Part shown: positions 1 to 7,045 of the stretch, piece by piece
Numbering within the stretch: the first letter of the stretch is position 1
Layout of the letters: the number at the start of each line of letters is the position of its first letter
Source: an uncultured Lachnospiraceae bacterium
GTDB lineage: Bacteria; Bacillota; Clostridia; Lachnospirales; Lachnospiraceae
Assembly: GCA_934351765.1 (NCBI GenBank)
Contig: CAKRJM010000114.1
Span: 1 to 7,080 of the forward strand
Direction of reading: 5' to 3'
Length of the DNA stretch: 7,080 nt
Translations under genes and position numbers: made by a program
Notes under the pieces: model-generated
The model's input: the letters and a program-made list of their open reading frames with translations, nothing else
What the model was told of the DNA's origin: nothing
The model's database searches: none

Positions 1-688
1 CCACAAGACCATGGTACATGACTGCGATACAGTCTGCCATATAAGAGATCACTCCCATATTATGGGATACAAGATAAATGGCCGTCCCGGATTCCTCCCG
101 GATCTTCAGAAGCTCATCTGCCACCTGCTTCTGGACTGCCACATCCAACGCACTGGTCGGCTCATCTGCGAACAGAAGCTGCGGACGGAATACCATTGCC
201 ATGGCGATCGATACCCGCTGCGCCATACCGCCGGACAGCTCAAAGGCATAGCTTTTCAGCAGCCCTTTTCCGTCCTTCAGGCTCATTTTTTCCATGGATG
301 AAAGCATCCGTTCCTCCGCCTCCTGAACGGTCAGGCCGCCGTGGCTCCGTACCAGGTCCTTTAACTGGCTCCCGATTTTTTTTACGGGATAAAACGCGTC
401 ATGCGGATTCTGGGCAATTAACGCAATTTCTTTTCCGCGCAGCCTCCGGAGTGCTTCTTTTCCCTGCGTAAGAAGTTCCGTCTCTCTGTACCGGACCGAA
501 CCGCCCGTAACACGTCCTTCGCTTCCCAGTATCCCCATGGCCCCATAAATTGTCGTGCTTTTTCCGCTTCCGGATTCTCCCACGATGCCAAGAATCTCAC
601 CGCTGTCCACAGAAACGGAGACGCCCCGGAGAACCGGGGTGTTTCCATAGCTTACTTTTAATTGATCGATCGTCAGGATTCTACTCAT
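1..688 (-). CDS. ABC importer ATPase, DppD/NikD-like, 3' end missing
   Basis: This is an ATP-hydrolysing subunit of a dipeptide/nickel/opine-family (PepT) importer, acting on the cytoplasmic face of the membrane under the two permeases encoded just upstream. The first 229 residues are visible; the gene runs off the left edge, so the C-terminal family extension is not seen. All nucleotide-binding motifs present are intact: Walker A GESGSGKS (37-44), Q-loop Gln93 in AQNP, signature LSGGMAQR (151-158), Walker B LLFADE (171-176), D-loop SALD (179-182) and switch His209 in VSHNMG. The Q-loop region (NPHDAFYP) and FELSGGMAQR resemble the NikD/DppD subclass as I remember it. The ATG at 688 overlaps the binding-protein stop codon by 8 bases, and the sequence before it is A-rich with no good Shine-Dalgarno, so translation probably depends on coupling. 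Members of this family usually work as a heterodimer, so a second ATPase gene is expected beyond the left edge. Substrate class cannot be read from this subunit. Confidence 0.95.
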   Translation of the reverse strand, partial: MSRILTIDQLKVSYGNTPVLRGVSVSVDSGEILGIVGESGSGKSTTIYGAMGILGSEGRVTGGSVRYRETELLTQGKEALRRLRGKEIALIAQNPHDAFYPVKKIGSQLKDLVRSHGGLTVQEAEERMLSSMEKMSLKDGKGLLKSYAFELSGGMAQRVSIAMAMVFRPQLLFADEPTSALDVAVQKQVADELLKIREESGTAIYLVSHNMGVISYMADCIAVMYHGLV

Positions 689-2306
689 CTTTTTTCGTAA
701 ACTGCCATAAAAGCATACTGTTGCCATTGTCGCTTCCGAACATGGGCGTCATTCCTTCCACATTGGAGCGAACCACATTGTAACGGTTAATATGAAGTAA
801 AAACAGATGCTGATCCGCATCAAATACCTTTTCCTGGATCTGCTTTGCCAGCTCTGCTCTCTTCTCGGTATCGGCCGTCACCTTCATCTCGCCCAGAAGC
901 GCATCCACCTCTGTATTGGAGAATCCGGTAAAGTTTGCGGTTCCGCCGGTATGGAATACCGGTTCCAGGAAGTTATAGCAGTCGCCAAGGGTCTGTGTAT
1001 TGTAGGCATAGGTTGCAATATTGAATTCACCCTTATTGCAGTCGTCCACTATGGCATCCGATACGGTGATCTCCGAATCAATTCCGATAGCCTTTAACTC
1101 TGCCTGAAGGACCTCACTGAGCGTCGGGAAGCTGTTTGCGGAATAACAGATAATGTTCAGATGAACCTTTTCTCCGTCCTTCTCCACAAATCCGTCTCCG
1201 TCTGTATCGGTATATCCTGCATCGGCCAGGATCTTCTTGGCCTGCTCCACATTATAATCGTTTCCTCCGGCCTGCGCATCATAATATGCCGAATTTTCCG
1301 GGAATACTCCCTTGGAAACCGTTCCTCTTCCGCTGTACACGCCGCTCAGGATTGCATCACGGTCAACCGCATAAGTCAGTGCCTCCCGCAGCGCATCGTC
1401 CTCCGTAAATGTATAATTGGGATTCAGATACAGATAGTAAACACGGCCCGGATTGTAGTTCAATACGGTATATTCCGGATTATTTTCAAACAAAGAAAGA
1501 TCCGAGGTCTGGATTCCGGCCCAGTCAAGCTCCTTGGACTGAAGCGCCAGAGTCAATGCCGAAGCATCCAGTCCCGACTTTGTATGGATCCTTGATGCTG
1601 CCGGTTTTCCCTGCCAGTAATTATCATTTCTCACCAGCTCACAGTTGCCGTCCCCGTCAACACTTTCCAGAATATAGGGACCGGTTCCGATCACTCCCTT
1701 GGAATAATCGTCAGAAGCCTCTGTATCAAAAATAATCGCATTCACTTCCGTCAGGATCCGGGGCATGATTGCCACGATCTCATTGGTTTTTAAGGTCAGG
1801 ATCTGGCCGTCCGCTTCCATCGAGGCGATATCTGCCATGGTTCCAAGACGGGTATTATTGGCAAAAATATACTCCAGAGCTTTTCTTGCCGCCTCTGCAT
1901 CCAGCGCTTTTCCGTTACTGAACGTCACACCGTCCCGGATCGTGATCTCCCAGGTCAGGTCATCCTTCTGCTCATATCCTGTTGCCAGGTGCGGAAGCAC
2001 TTCCTTTGTTTCATCATCCAGCACGAACAGTGTCTCTGCCATTCCCATGGTAACCGACTTCTGGCTCAGATAATCCACGGCCGGATCAAACGAGAATCCG
2101 GCGGTTGTATTGCTGTTTCCGATGGAAAAGGTAAACTCCAGATCATCATCCTCTGCTGTGTCTGCCTTCTTTGTCTCTTCAGAAGCGCCTTCTGTCTTCG
2201 CAGTTTCATTTCCCGCTTCTGTTTCCTTCTTGGTTCCTCCGCATCCAGCCAGCGTCCCAAACGCCATGACTGCTACCAGAAGAACTGCCAAGCCTTTCCT
2301 TTTCAT
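681..2306 (-). CDS. Lipoprotein solute-binding protein, SBP_bac_5 family (peptide/nickel/opine type)
   Basis: This is the extracellular ligand-capture subunit of the importer, predicted to be anchored to the outer face of the membrane by a lipidated Cys. Numbered from the ATG at 2306 (541 residues), it has a positive n-region (MKRK), a hydrophobic core, a lipobox LAGC with Cys22, and a low-complexity Glu/Lys/Thr-rich tether to about residue 55. The rest matches the family 5 fold: WEITIRDGVTFSNG near 119-132, IGTGPY near 206-211, NDNYWQGKPA near 228-237, ALTYAVDRD near 309-317 and GYTDTDGDGFVEKDG near 364-378. Length fits the family (about 500-550). The ATG at 2312 is in frame but sits 1 base from the AAGGAG site, whereas 2306 is 7 bases away, so I chose 2306. 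It lies 25 bases after the second permease, and its stop overlaps the ATPase start. Family members bind peptides, Ni or Co complexes, opines or metallophores. His500 and His505 near the C-terminus could matter for a metal complex, but the ligand is not determined. Confidence 0.95.
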   Translation of the reverse strand: MKRKGLAVLLVAVMAFGTLAGCGGTKKETEAGNETAKTEGASEETKKADTAEDDDLEFTFSIGNSNTTAGFSFDPAVDYLSQKSVTMGMAETLFVLDDETKEVLPHLATGYEQKDDLTWEITIRDGVTFSNGKALDAEAARKALEYIFANNTRLGTMADIASMEADGQILTLKTNEIVAIMPRILTEVNAIIFDTEASDDYSKGVIGTGPYILESVDGDGNCELVRNDNYWQGKPAASRIHTKSGLDASALTLALQSKELDWAGIQTSDLSLFENNPEYTVLNYNPGRVYYLYLNPNYTFTEDDALREALTYAVDRDAILSGVYSGRGTVSKGVFPENSAYYDAQAGGNDYNVEQAKKILADAGYTDTDGDGFVEKDGEKVHLNIICYSANSFPTLSEVLQAELKAIGIDSEITVSDAIVDDCNKGEFNIATYAYNTQTLGDCYNFLEPVFHTGGTANFTGFSNTEVDALLGEMKVTADTEKRAELAKQIQEKVFDADQHLFLLHINRYNVVRSNVEGMTPMFGSDNGNSMLLWQFTKKDE

Positions 2307-2313
2307 AATCATT

Positions 2314-2319
2314 CTCCTT
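2314..2319 (-). promoter_or_regulatory. Ribosome binding site deciding the binding-protein start
   Basis: AAGGAG lies 1 base from the ATG at 2312 and 7 bases from the in-frame ATG at 2306. The same 7-base spacing is seen for AAGGAG before the methyltransferase, so 2306 is the likely start. This strong site precedes the highly demanded binding protein, unlike the weak sites of the second permease and the ATPase, and fits a need for more lipoprotein than membrane subunits. Confidence 0.75.
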
Positions 2320-2331
2320 TGTTTTTTTATC

Positions 2332-3177
2332 TTATGGTTCTTCCGAGAGATCCCTCTGAAGACCGATAAGCCCGTTTACACTGTCTCCGAACATTCCCAT
2401 GATCATAACCACCAGAAATATGGCAAGACCGGGGAACAGGATTGTCCAGGGCGCCATCTGGAAGCTCTGCTTTCCGTCATTCAGCATCGTTCCCCACTCC
2501 GGATAGGGCGGAGCAGTTCCCAGTCCCAGAAAAGACAGCCCGGAAAATCCCAGAATTGCATTACCTACATGCATACTTGCCTGCACCACAAGCGGTGTCA
2601 TGCTGTTGGGCAGGATTGTCCGGAATAAAATATTCCGTTTCCCGGCCCCGGAAATCCTTGCACAGCTCACATACGTTTTTTCTTTGATCTGAAGCACCTG
2701 GCTTCTGGCCAGTCTTGCATAGCTGGTCCAGCCGATCGCCGACATGGCAATGATACAGTTTCCCATTCCGCTTCCCAGCATGGCTGCCACTGAAATCGTA
2801 AATACCAGCTCCGGGAACGCCTGCACGGCATCAACAAACCGCATTACTATGGTATCAAACCAGCCTCCGGCATAGCCGCAGATGCAGCCGACTGCCGTCC
2901 CGATCACAAATGTTACCGCCACAACTGCCAGTGCAGAGAAAACGGAACGTGCCGCTCCCTTTAACAGCCGGCAGAAAATACAGCGCCCGAGATAATCCGT
3001 TCCCATCAGATACCCGTTTCCGGGTTTCTTCGTGGTCTGAAGCAGATTCACCTCATAGGGATCATGCTTTAAAAAGTGGGGTGCGATCAGGGCCGCCGCA
3101 AATAACGCAAGCACGACAGCCAGCCAGAACCAGAACCGTCTCCGGGCGGCTTTGAATGTCTTATTTTTCTTTTGCAT
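2332..3177 (-). CDS. ABC importer permease, DppC/NikC-like
   Basis: This is the second membrane subunit of the importer, forming the translocation channel with the DppB/NikB-like subunit. With the ATG at 3177 it has 281 residues, about the size of NikC or DppC. Family marks in order: a basic N-terminus followed by a first membrane segment (about 14-33), GTDYLGRCIFCRLLKGA (59-75, the GTDxxGRDxxSRLxxGAR box), a BPD_transp_1 core from about 80, the ATPase-contacting EAA loop around 169-191 (YVSCARISGAG to ILPN), the subclass hallmark GLGTAPPYPEWG (217-228), and a last membrane segment ending before GLIGLQRDL. An in-frame TTG at 3207 would add ten residues, but it has no better ribosome site. The ATG at 3177 overlaps the preceding permease by 17 bases and has a weak GGGTGG site 3 bases upstream, which suggests coupled translation. 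Nothing in the frame is broken. Confidence 0.93.
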   Translation of the reverse strand: MQKKNKTFKAARRRFWFWLAVVLALFAAALIAPHFLKHDPYEVNLLQTTKKPGNGYLMGTDYLGRCIFCRLLKGAARSVFSALAVVAVTFVIGTAVGCICGYAGGWFDTIVMRFVDAVQAFPELVFTISVAAMLGSGMGNCIIAMSAIGWTSYARLARSQVLQIKEKTYVSCARISGAGKRNILFRTILPNSMTPLVVQASMHVGNAILGFSGLSFLGLGTAPPYPEWGTMLNDGKQSFQMAPWTILFPGLAIFLVVMIMGMFGDSVNGLIGLQRDLSEEP

Positions 3178-4135
3178 ACGCCACCCGCTTTCTGTTCTCT
3201 TCCACAAGCTTCTGCCTTACCCGCGGATCCGACCATGCATGAAGAAGATCTGCCGCCAGATTTACCAATACATAGACCATTGCCATCATAAGAACAAAGC
3301 CCTGCATCAGCGGATAATCCCGGTTTGTGATGGAATTTACCGCCAGCCTTCCGAGTCCCTGATAGGTACAGACGATTTCAATGATCGCTGTGCCTCCTAG
3401 GAGCCGTCCGATTCCCATTCCCATGATGGTAAACAGTGACGGAAACACACTGCGCAGCGCTCCGCCATACAGGATCATCCGTTCCCGCAGGCCCCGCGCT
3501 CTTGCCATACGGATATACGGCTCCGAAAGCTCCCGGATCACCGCTGCCCGGATTTGACGGATATATCCGGGCGACAATGTAAACATCAGCGTAAGTGCCG
3601 GGATCCAGATTCCTCTGGAGGATCCGCTGCTTACGGTAGGCAGCCAGCGCAGGCGTACCCCCAGAATGTAAACCAGAAGAAACGCCGCAAAAAAGCCCGG
3701 CAGCGACCCCAGCATAAAGCAGATGCCGCGTACCAGATGGTCCAGGATCCCGTTCTCCCTTACCGCCAGCAGGATTCCCACCGGAACCGACAGTGCCATC
3801 GTGAGAACCATTCCAAGAAGCGTCAGACGCAGAGTGTTCGGAAAATACGTGGCGATCTCCTGGATTACCGGATTTCCGGTAAAGATCGAAGTTCCCAGAT
3901 TTCCATGGAGGACATTTACAAGCCAGCTTCCATACTGCTCCCAGACCGGCCGGTTCAGACCCAGCTTTTCCGACAACTCGGCCACTGCCTCCGCAGAAGG
4001 TACATCTCCGCCCTGTGATAAAAAGATTCTGGCCGGATCTCCCGGTGAAAGATACATCAGAAAAAACGTAATAAACGAGATCAGAAGCATCACCGGGATC
4101 AGCCATAGCAGGCGTTTTGCCGCATAACGTCCCAT
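3161..4135 (-). CDS. ABC importer permease, DppB/NikB-like
   Basis: This is the first membrane subunit of the importer, about six transmembrane segments and 324 residues, typical of DppB/NikB. It opens with the family's usual basic start and first helix (GRYAAKRLL, then a hydrophobic stretch to about 28) and the external motif SPGDPA (30-35). The LGLNRPVWEQYGSWL segment (58-72) and GNLGTSI (78-84) are standard for the extracytoplasmic region. The ATPase-contacting EAA loop is YIRMARARGLRE onward (207-234), and DPRVR (303-307) closes the fold. The ATG at 4135 lies 2 bases after the methyltransferase stop, with AGGAG at 4141..4145 spaced 5 bases from it. The ribosome site therefore overlaps the end of the methyltransferase gene, which makes co-translation of the modifying enzyme and the transporter likely. 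The subunit is well conserved and carries no sign of decay. Confidence 0.95.
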   Translation of the reverse strand: MGRYAAKRLLWLIPVMLLISFITFFLMYLSPGDPARIFLSQGGDVPSAEAVAELSEKLGLNRPVWEQYGSWLVNVLHGNLGTSIFTGNPVIQEIATYFPNTLRLTLLGMVLTMALSVPVGILLAVRENGILDHLVRGICFMLGSLPGFFAAFLLVYILGVRLRWLPTVSSGSSRGIWIPALTLMFTLSPGYIRQIRAAVIRELSEPYIRMARARGLRERMILYGGALRSVFPSLFTIMGMGIGRLLGGTAIIEIVCTYQGLGRLAVNSITNRDYPLMQGFVLMMAMVYVLVNLAADLLHAWSDPRVRQKLVEENRKRVAYAKEK

Positions 4136-4137
4136 AC

Positions 4138-5625
4138 TTACTCCTCTTCCTTTCTGTTTTTGGCAACCAGGAAGAAATCCGTATAATATCCTTCTGCGAT
4201 CCCGTATTTCAGCAGATTCTGCGGTTTCCGTATCTCCTCCGCGATCAGATCAAAGCCAAGCTCCGGAAGTTTCTTTTCATCCCACTCACCCGGACGGTCA
4301 AGCTTCGACATGGGAAGCTCCAGCGCCGTATGGTCACACAGGCTGTAATCCACCTGTTTTCCCGCCTCGTCGCCGTGAACAGTTCCGACAAGCTCCTGAA
4401 GCTTTTTCCGATTGTTCCGGTCTTCCTCATTAAACAGATAATAATAATGATTGGCATCCCAGTAGATCAGATACCCGCCCGGTTTTAAGACCCGCTTCCA
4501 CTGCCGGAATACCGCCTCCGGATCCGGGAGCGCCCAGGTCACATTTCTGGAAATCACCATGTCAAAGGAATTATCCGGAAACGGAAGCTCTCCTGCCGGC
4601 GTACAGATAAACTCCGCAGAAAGCCCCATGGACTTCAGATTTTCCTCTGCCCGTTCGATCATATGAGAACACAGATCCACGCCGGTCACCTCATGGCCCA
4701 GAAGTGCCATAGACGCTGCGATGATTCCGGTTCCTGTCCCGGCATCAAGCACCTTTAACGGCTTTTCCGGCACATAACGGGAAACTGCCTGGCCCAGCGC
4801 GGCAAAGCTTTCGGAATCTCTGCGGAATCCAAAGGTCTCCGCCCGCTTCTGCCAGTAGGTTTTCATATTTTCCTGCGCATGGCTGGCCTGTTTTTTCACT
4901 GCACAGACCTCAAACAGCGGCGATTCCCCGTACAGATCCTTTTCCCACTGCTCATACACTTCCTGTCCGATATCCTCCCGGACCGTAACCTCCATATCCA
5001 GTCTCCCGGAAAGCAGCTCCACATCCCAGGCAGGCCGATCGATCCTGGTCAGAGGTGCTGTCGCATAATATTCCAGATCTCCCTGGGATACCACTTCTCT
5101 TGTCCCATATTTTTCAAAATGACGCTTTTCCCGTTCCCGGACACGCTTCATTTTCTCCGGATCAAAATAGTGCATCTGCCAGTTTGCATCATAGATCAGC
5201 AGCTTTCCGCCCGGCTTCAGGATCCGTTTGAACTCCGTATATACCCGCTCCGGATGCTCCAGCGTCCAGGTTACATTTCTCATGACCAGCGCATCAAAGG
5301 TATCATCCGGAAACTCCAGGTTATTCACATCCATTTTTCGAAACTCCGGTGAAACTCCAAGAAGCTCTGCATTTTTTCTTGCATGGGCCAGCATCCCGTC
5401 CGAGCTGTCAATGGCCGTTACCTTCTGTCCTTCCTCCGACAAGATACATGCAAAAAAGCCGGGACCGGTACCTACATCAAGAATCTTTAACCCCTTTCTG
5501 TCCTCAAAATGTCTTTCCAGCTGCTTTTTCCAGGCGTCCTTCCGGAAAGACTGAAACTCCCCGGTGATATAACGGTTATATCCGTCTCCGCCCGCCCATC
5601 GCTTTTCTCTTTCAAGCTTTTCCAT
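4138..5625 (-). CDS. Fused tandem class I SAM-dependent methyltransferase (two domains)
   Basis: The 495-residue protein contains two complete Rossmann-type methyltransferase domains of the Methyltransf_11/25 kind, predicted soluble and cytoplasmic. The N-terminal half has motif I DVGTGPG (50-56), an acidic residue for SAM ribose (Asp73), RNVTW (116-120), LKPGG (136-140), DAN (146-148) and DRPAWD (196-201). The C-terminal half repeats these as DAGTGTG (294-300), Asp317, RNVTW (360-364), LKPGG (380-384), DAN (390-392) and DRPGEWD (443-449). Both SAM sites look intact. The NPPY motif of amino-methyltransferases for DNA or release factors is absent; RNVTW sits in its place, which points to a small-molecule substrate, though this is inference. 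The ATG at 5625 overlaps the MATE gene by 14 bases and has AAGGAG at 5633..5638, 7 bases upstream. Its place between an exporter and an importer suggests that it modifies the transported compound. Single-domain relatives are usually about 250 residues, so this is double length. I cannot name the reaction. Confidence 0.92.
   Translation of the reverse strand: MEKLEREKRWAGGDGYNRYITGEFQSFRKDAWKKQLERHFEDRKGLKILDVGTGPGFFACILSEEGQKVTAIDSSDGMLAHARKNAELLGVSPEFRKMDVNNLEFPDDTFDALVMRNVTWTLEHPERVYTEFKRILKPGGKLLIYDANWQMHYFDPEKMKRVREREKRHFEKYGTREVVSQGDLEYYATAPLTRIDRPAWDVELLSGRLDMEVTVREDIGQEVYEQWEKDLYGESPLFEVCAVKKQASHAQENMKTYWQKRAETFGFRRDSESFAALGQAVSRYVPEKPLKVLDAGTGTGIIAASMALLGHEVTGVDLCSHMIERAEENLKSMGLSAEFICTPAGELPFPDNSFDMVISRNVTWALPDPEAVFRQWKRVLKPGGYLIYWDANHYYYLFNEEDRNNRKKLQELVGTVHGDEAGKQVDYSLCDHTALELPMSKLDRPGEWDEKKLPELGFDLIAEEIRKPQNLLKYGIAEGYYTDFFLVAKNRKEEE
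4141..5625 (-). repeat. Internal gene duplication within the methyltransferase
   Basis: Residues 1-245 (4891..5625) and 246-495 (4141..4890) are two copies of one domain. Motif I, the ribose-binding Asp, RNVTW, LKPGG and DAN all recur at exactly 244 residues (732 bases), and only the C-terminal DRP motif is displaced by three more residues. The shared segment extends past the Rossmann core to the DRPxWDxxxL region, so a whole gene-length unit was duplicated or two paralogues were fused. The copies are diverged outside the motifs, which argues for an old event. Confidence 0.85.
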
Positions 5626-6970
5626 CTGTTTTCTCCTTCTGTCCTAAGCTGCGGAATATCCGCAGATAATAAATAATCATACAAAGCGCAGTCAATGCCC
5701 AGGTGATCGGATATGTCACCGCCACTCCGCGGATATCGTTGACCCTGGGAACGATCAGAAACAACAGTCCCGTCCGGATCAGACAGATATTCACTAAAAT
5801 GATATACATCGGCTGCTTTACCTTACCTGCTCCGCGCAGGCTGTCTCCCAGCACCTGTAAAATACTGTAGATAAAGTAAAACGGAAAGGTAATTCCGATC
5901 AGTCTGCATCCAATCGTGATTACCGCTTCTTCTTTGTTAAAAATGCGGAACAGCTCATGTCCGAACAAGATGGCCAGCACACTTGTCACAGCCGCCACTG
6001 CCATGCTCATCAGCAGACAGACCCTTGTTCCCTCCCGCATTCTTTTATATTGCTTTGCTCCCATATTCTGGCCGGAAAATGCCATGATTGCCTGTCCGAA
6101 TGCCACGATGGGAAGATATATGATCAGCTCCACCTTAAAATACGCCGTAAACGCGGCGATGGAATCCTCTCCGAAGGAATTGATATGATACTGTGCCATT
6201 ACATTTGAAAGTGTGATCACCAGAGACTGCGCCCCCGCCGGTATTCCGATCCGCAGAACCTCTTTCAGGATTGGAAGATCAAATGCAATTTTTTTCAGTC
6301 TCAGACGGTATTCCGGATCCAGTCTGGTAAGGAAATACAGCGTCATCACCGCTGCCGCGGTCTGAGAGAGCAGCGTTGCCCATGCGACTCCGTTGACTCC
6401 GTTGGAAAACAGCCGGATAAACGCATAATCCATTACAACATTGACCAGCCCGCCGACTGCCTGTGCATACAACGGGGACCTGGAATCTCCCATGGCCCGC
6501 AGGACTCCGGAGCCAAGATTATAAAGAAACATGGATACCAAAGAACAGAGATATATCCGAAGATAGGATACGGCAGCTCCCTGAAGGCTCACCGGGGTAT
6601 TGACCAGACGCAGATACACCGGTGCCAGAAAATAGCCGCCCACACATAAAAGGATTCCTCCCGCAATGCTTAATGCCACCGCATTATGAACAGCCTTCGA
6701 CAGACCTGCCCGGTCCTTTGCACCGAAAATATGAGAAACGACCACACCGGATCCCACCGACATGCCTCCGAAAAAGCCCACCAGACAGGTGATCAGAAGA
6801 CTGCTGGCCCCGATCGCCGCCGAAGCCGACTTGTCGATCATATTTCCGACAAAAATCAGATCCACCGTATTATAAAGCTGCTGCACCAGGCTGCTTAACA
6901 GCAGCGGAATCGCAAAAAAAAGAAGATTTTTCCAAAGTTTCCCCGTTGTCAGATCCGTTGTTCTAGCCAT
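5612..6970 (-). CDS. MATE-family multidrug/small-molecule efflux transporter
   Basis: This is a membrane exporter of the MATE (multidrug and toxic compound extrusion) family, normally driven by Na+ or H+ and acting at the cytoplasmic membrane. At 452 residues it has the usual length for 12 transmembrane helices in two homologous halves. The first half starts with AIPLLLSSLVQQLYNTVDLIFVG (split here as AIPLLLSSLVQQ and LYNTVDLIFVG, 20-42), followed by GAKDRAG (83-89) and VLRAMGDSRSPLY (156-168). The second half repeats the pattern with GIPAGAQSL (242-250), GQNMGAKQYKRMREG (300-314) and SLRGAGKVKQPMY (377-389). The ATG at 6970 has GAGGGG at 6979..6984, 8 bases upstream, and is the first gene after the predicted promoter. 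Its end overlaps the methyltransferase start by 14 bases. Family members export drugs, flavin-like and cationic compounds; a dedicated role in exporting a methylated product is inferred only from its neighbours. Confidence 0.95.
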   Translation of the reverse strand: MARTTDLTTGKLWKNLLFFAIPLLLSSLVQQLYNTVDLIFVGNMIDKSASAAIGASSLLITCLVGFFGGMSVGSGVVVSHIFGAKDRAGLSKAVHNAVALSIAGGILLCVGGYFLAPVYLRLVNTPVSLQGAAVSYLRIYLCSLVSMFLYNLGSGVLRAMGDSRSPLYAQAVGGLVNVVMDYAFIRLFSNGVNGVAWATLLSQTAAAVMTLYFLTRLDPEYRLRLKKIAFDLPILKEVLRIGIPAGAQSLVITLSNVMAQYHINSFGEDSIAAFTAYFKVELIIYLPIVAFGQAIMAFSGQNMGAKQYKRMREGTRVCLLMSMAVAAVTSVLAILFGHELFRIFNKEEAVITIGCRLIGITFPFYFIYSILQVLGDSLRGAGKVKQPMYIILVNICLIRTGLLFLIVPRVNDIRGVAVTYPITWALTALCMIIYYLRIFRSLGQKEKTDGKA

Positions 6971-7001
6971 AGTTTTTTCCCCTCTGTCTTTTTTCGCATC
7001 A

Positions 7002-7031
7002 ACTATAGCAGACTTAAAACAGATTTGTAAG
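7002..7031 (-). promoter_or_regulatory. Predicted sigma-A promoter for the operon
   Basis: On the minus strand a -10 box TATAGT (7002..7007, 5 of 6 to TATAAT) is preceded by CTTACA (7026..7031, 4 of 6 to TTGACA) with an 18-base spacer; the alternative TTACAA with a 17-base spacer is a weaker match. Transcription would begin near 6995, giving a leader of about 25 bases before the MATE start codon. There is no room for a riboswitch or attenuator in that leader. It is the only intergenic stretch long enough to hold a promoter in the window. Confidence 0.55.
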
Positions 7032-7045
7032 CTCCCCGGGGGGTT
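7032..7045. promoter_or_regulatory. GC palindrome upstream of the promoter, possible operator
   Basis: A perfect CCCCGGGG (7034..7041) sits inside a longer imperfect inverted repeat immediately upstream of the -35 box, in an otherwise A/T-rich stretch. Such a position would suit a regulator. Read on the plus strand it is followed by ATTTTTTTAT and resembles a weak terminator, but no plus-strand gene ends there. I see no further structure in 7046..7080. Confidence 0.3.

Noticed and set aside
418..648. A short minus-strand open frame inside the ATPase region
   Set aside because: It is a different frame from the one carrying Walker A, signature and Walker B; the true frame runs from 688 off the left edge.
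1160..1222. EF-hand-like Asp-rich loop DTDGDGFVEKDG in the binding protein
   Set aside because: A GYxDxDGDGxxEKDG segment is common in this binding-protein family, so it is not an unusual calcium site.
1161..1595. Plus-strand open frames opposite the binding protein, including 1161..1595 and 2110..2628
   Set aside because: They lie antisense to a well-supported gene or across the gene junction, and encode sequences without domain features or plausible ribosome sites.
3178..3207. TTG start at 3207 for the second permease
   Set aside because: It adds only ten residues, has no stronger ribosome site than the ATG at 3177, and makes a longer overlap with the upstream gene.
3378..4166. A 262-codon open frame on the minus strand overlapping the first permease
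   Set aside because: It is an out-of-frame shadow of the permease; the protein is Gly/Ser/Arg/Pro-rich with no recognisable domain, while the permease frame carries all family motifs.
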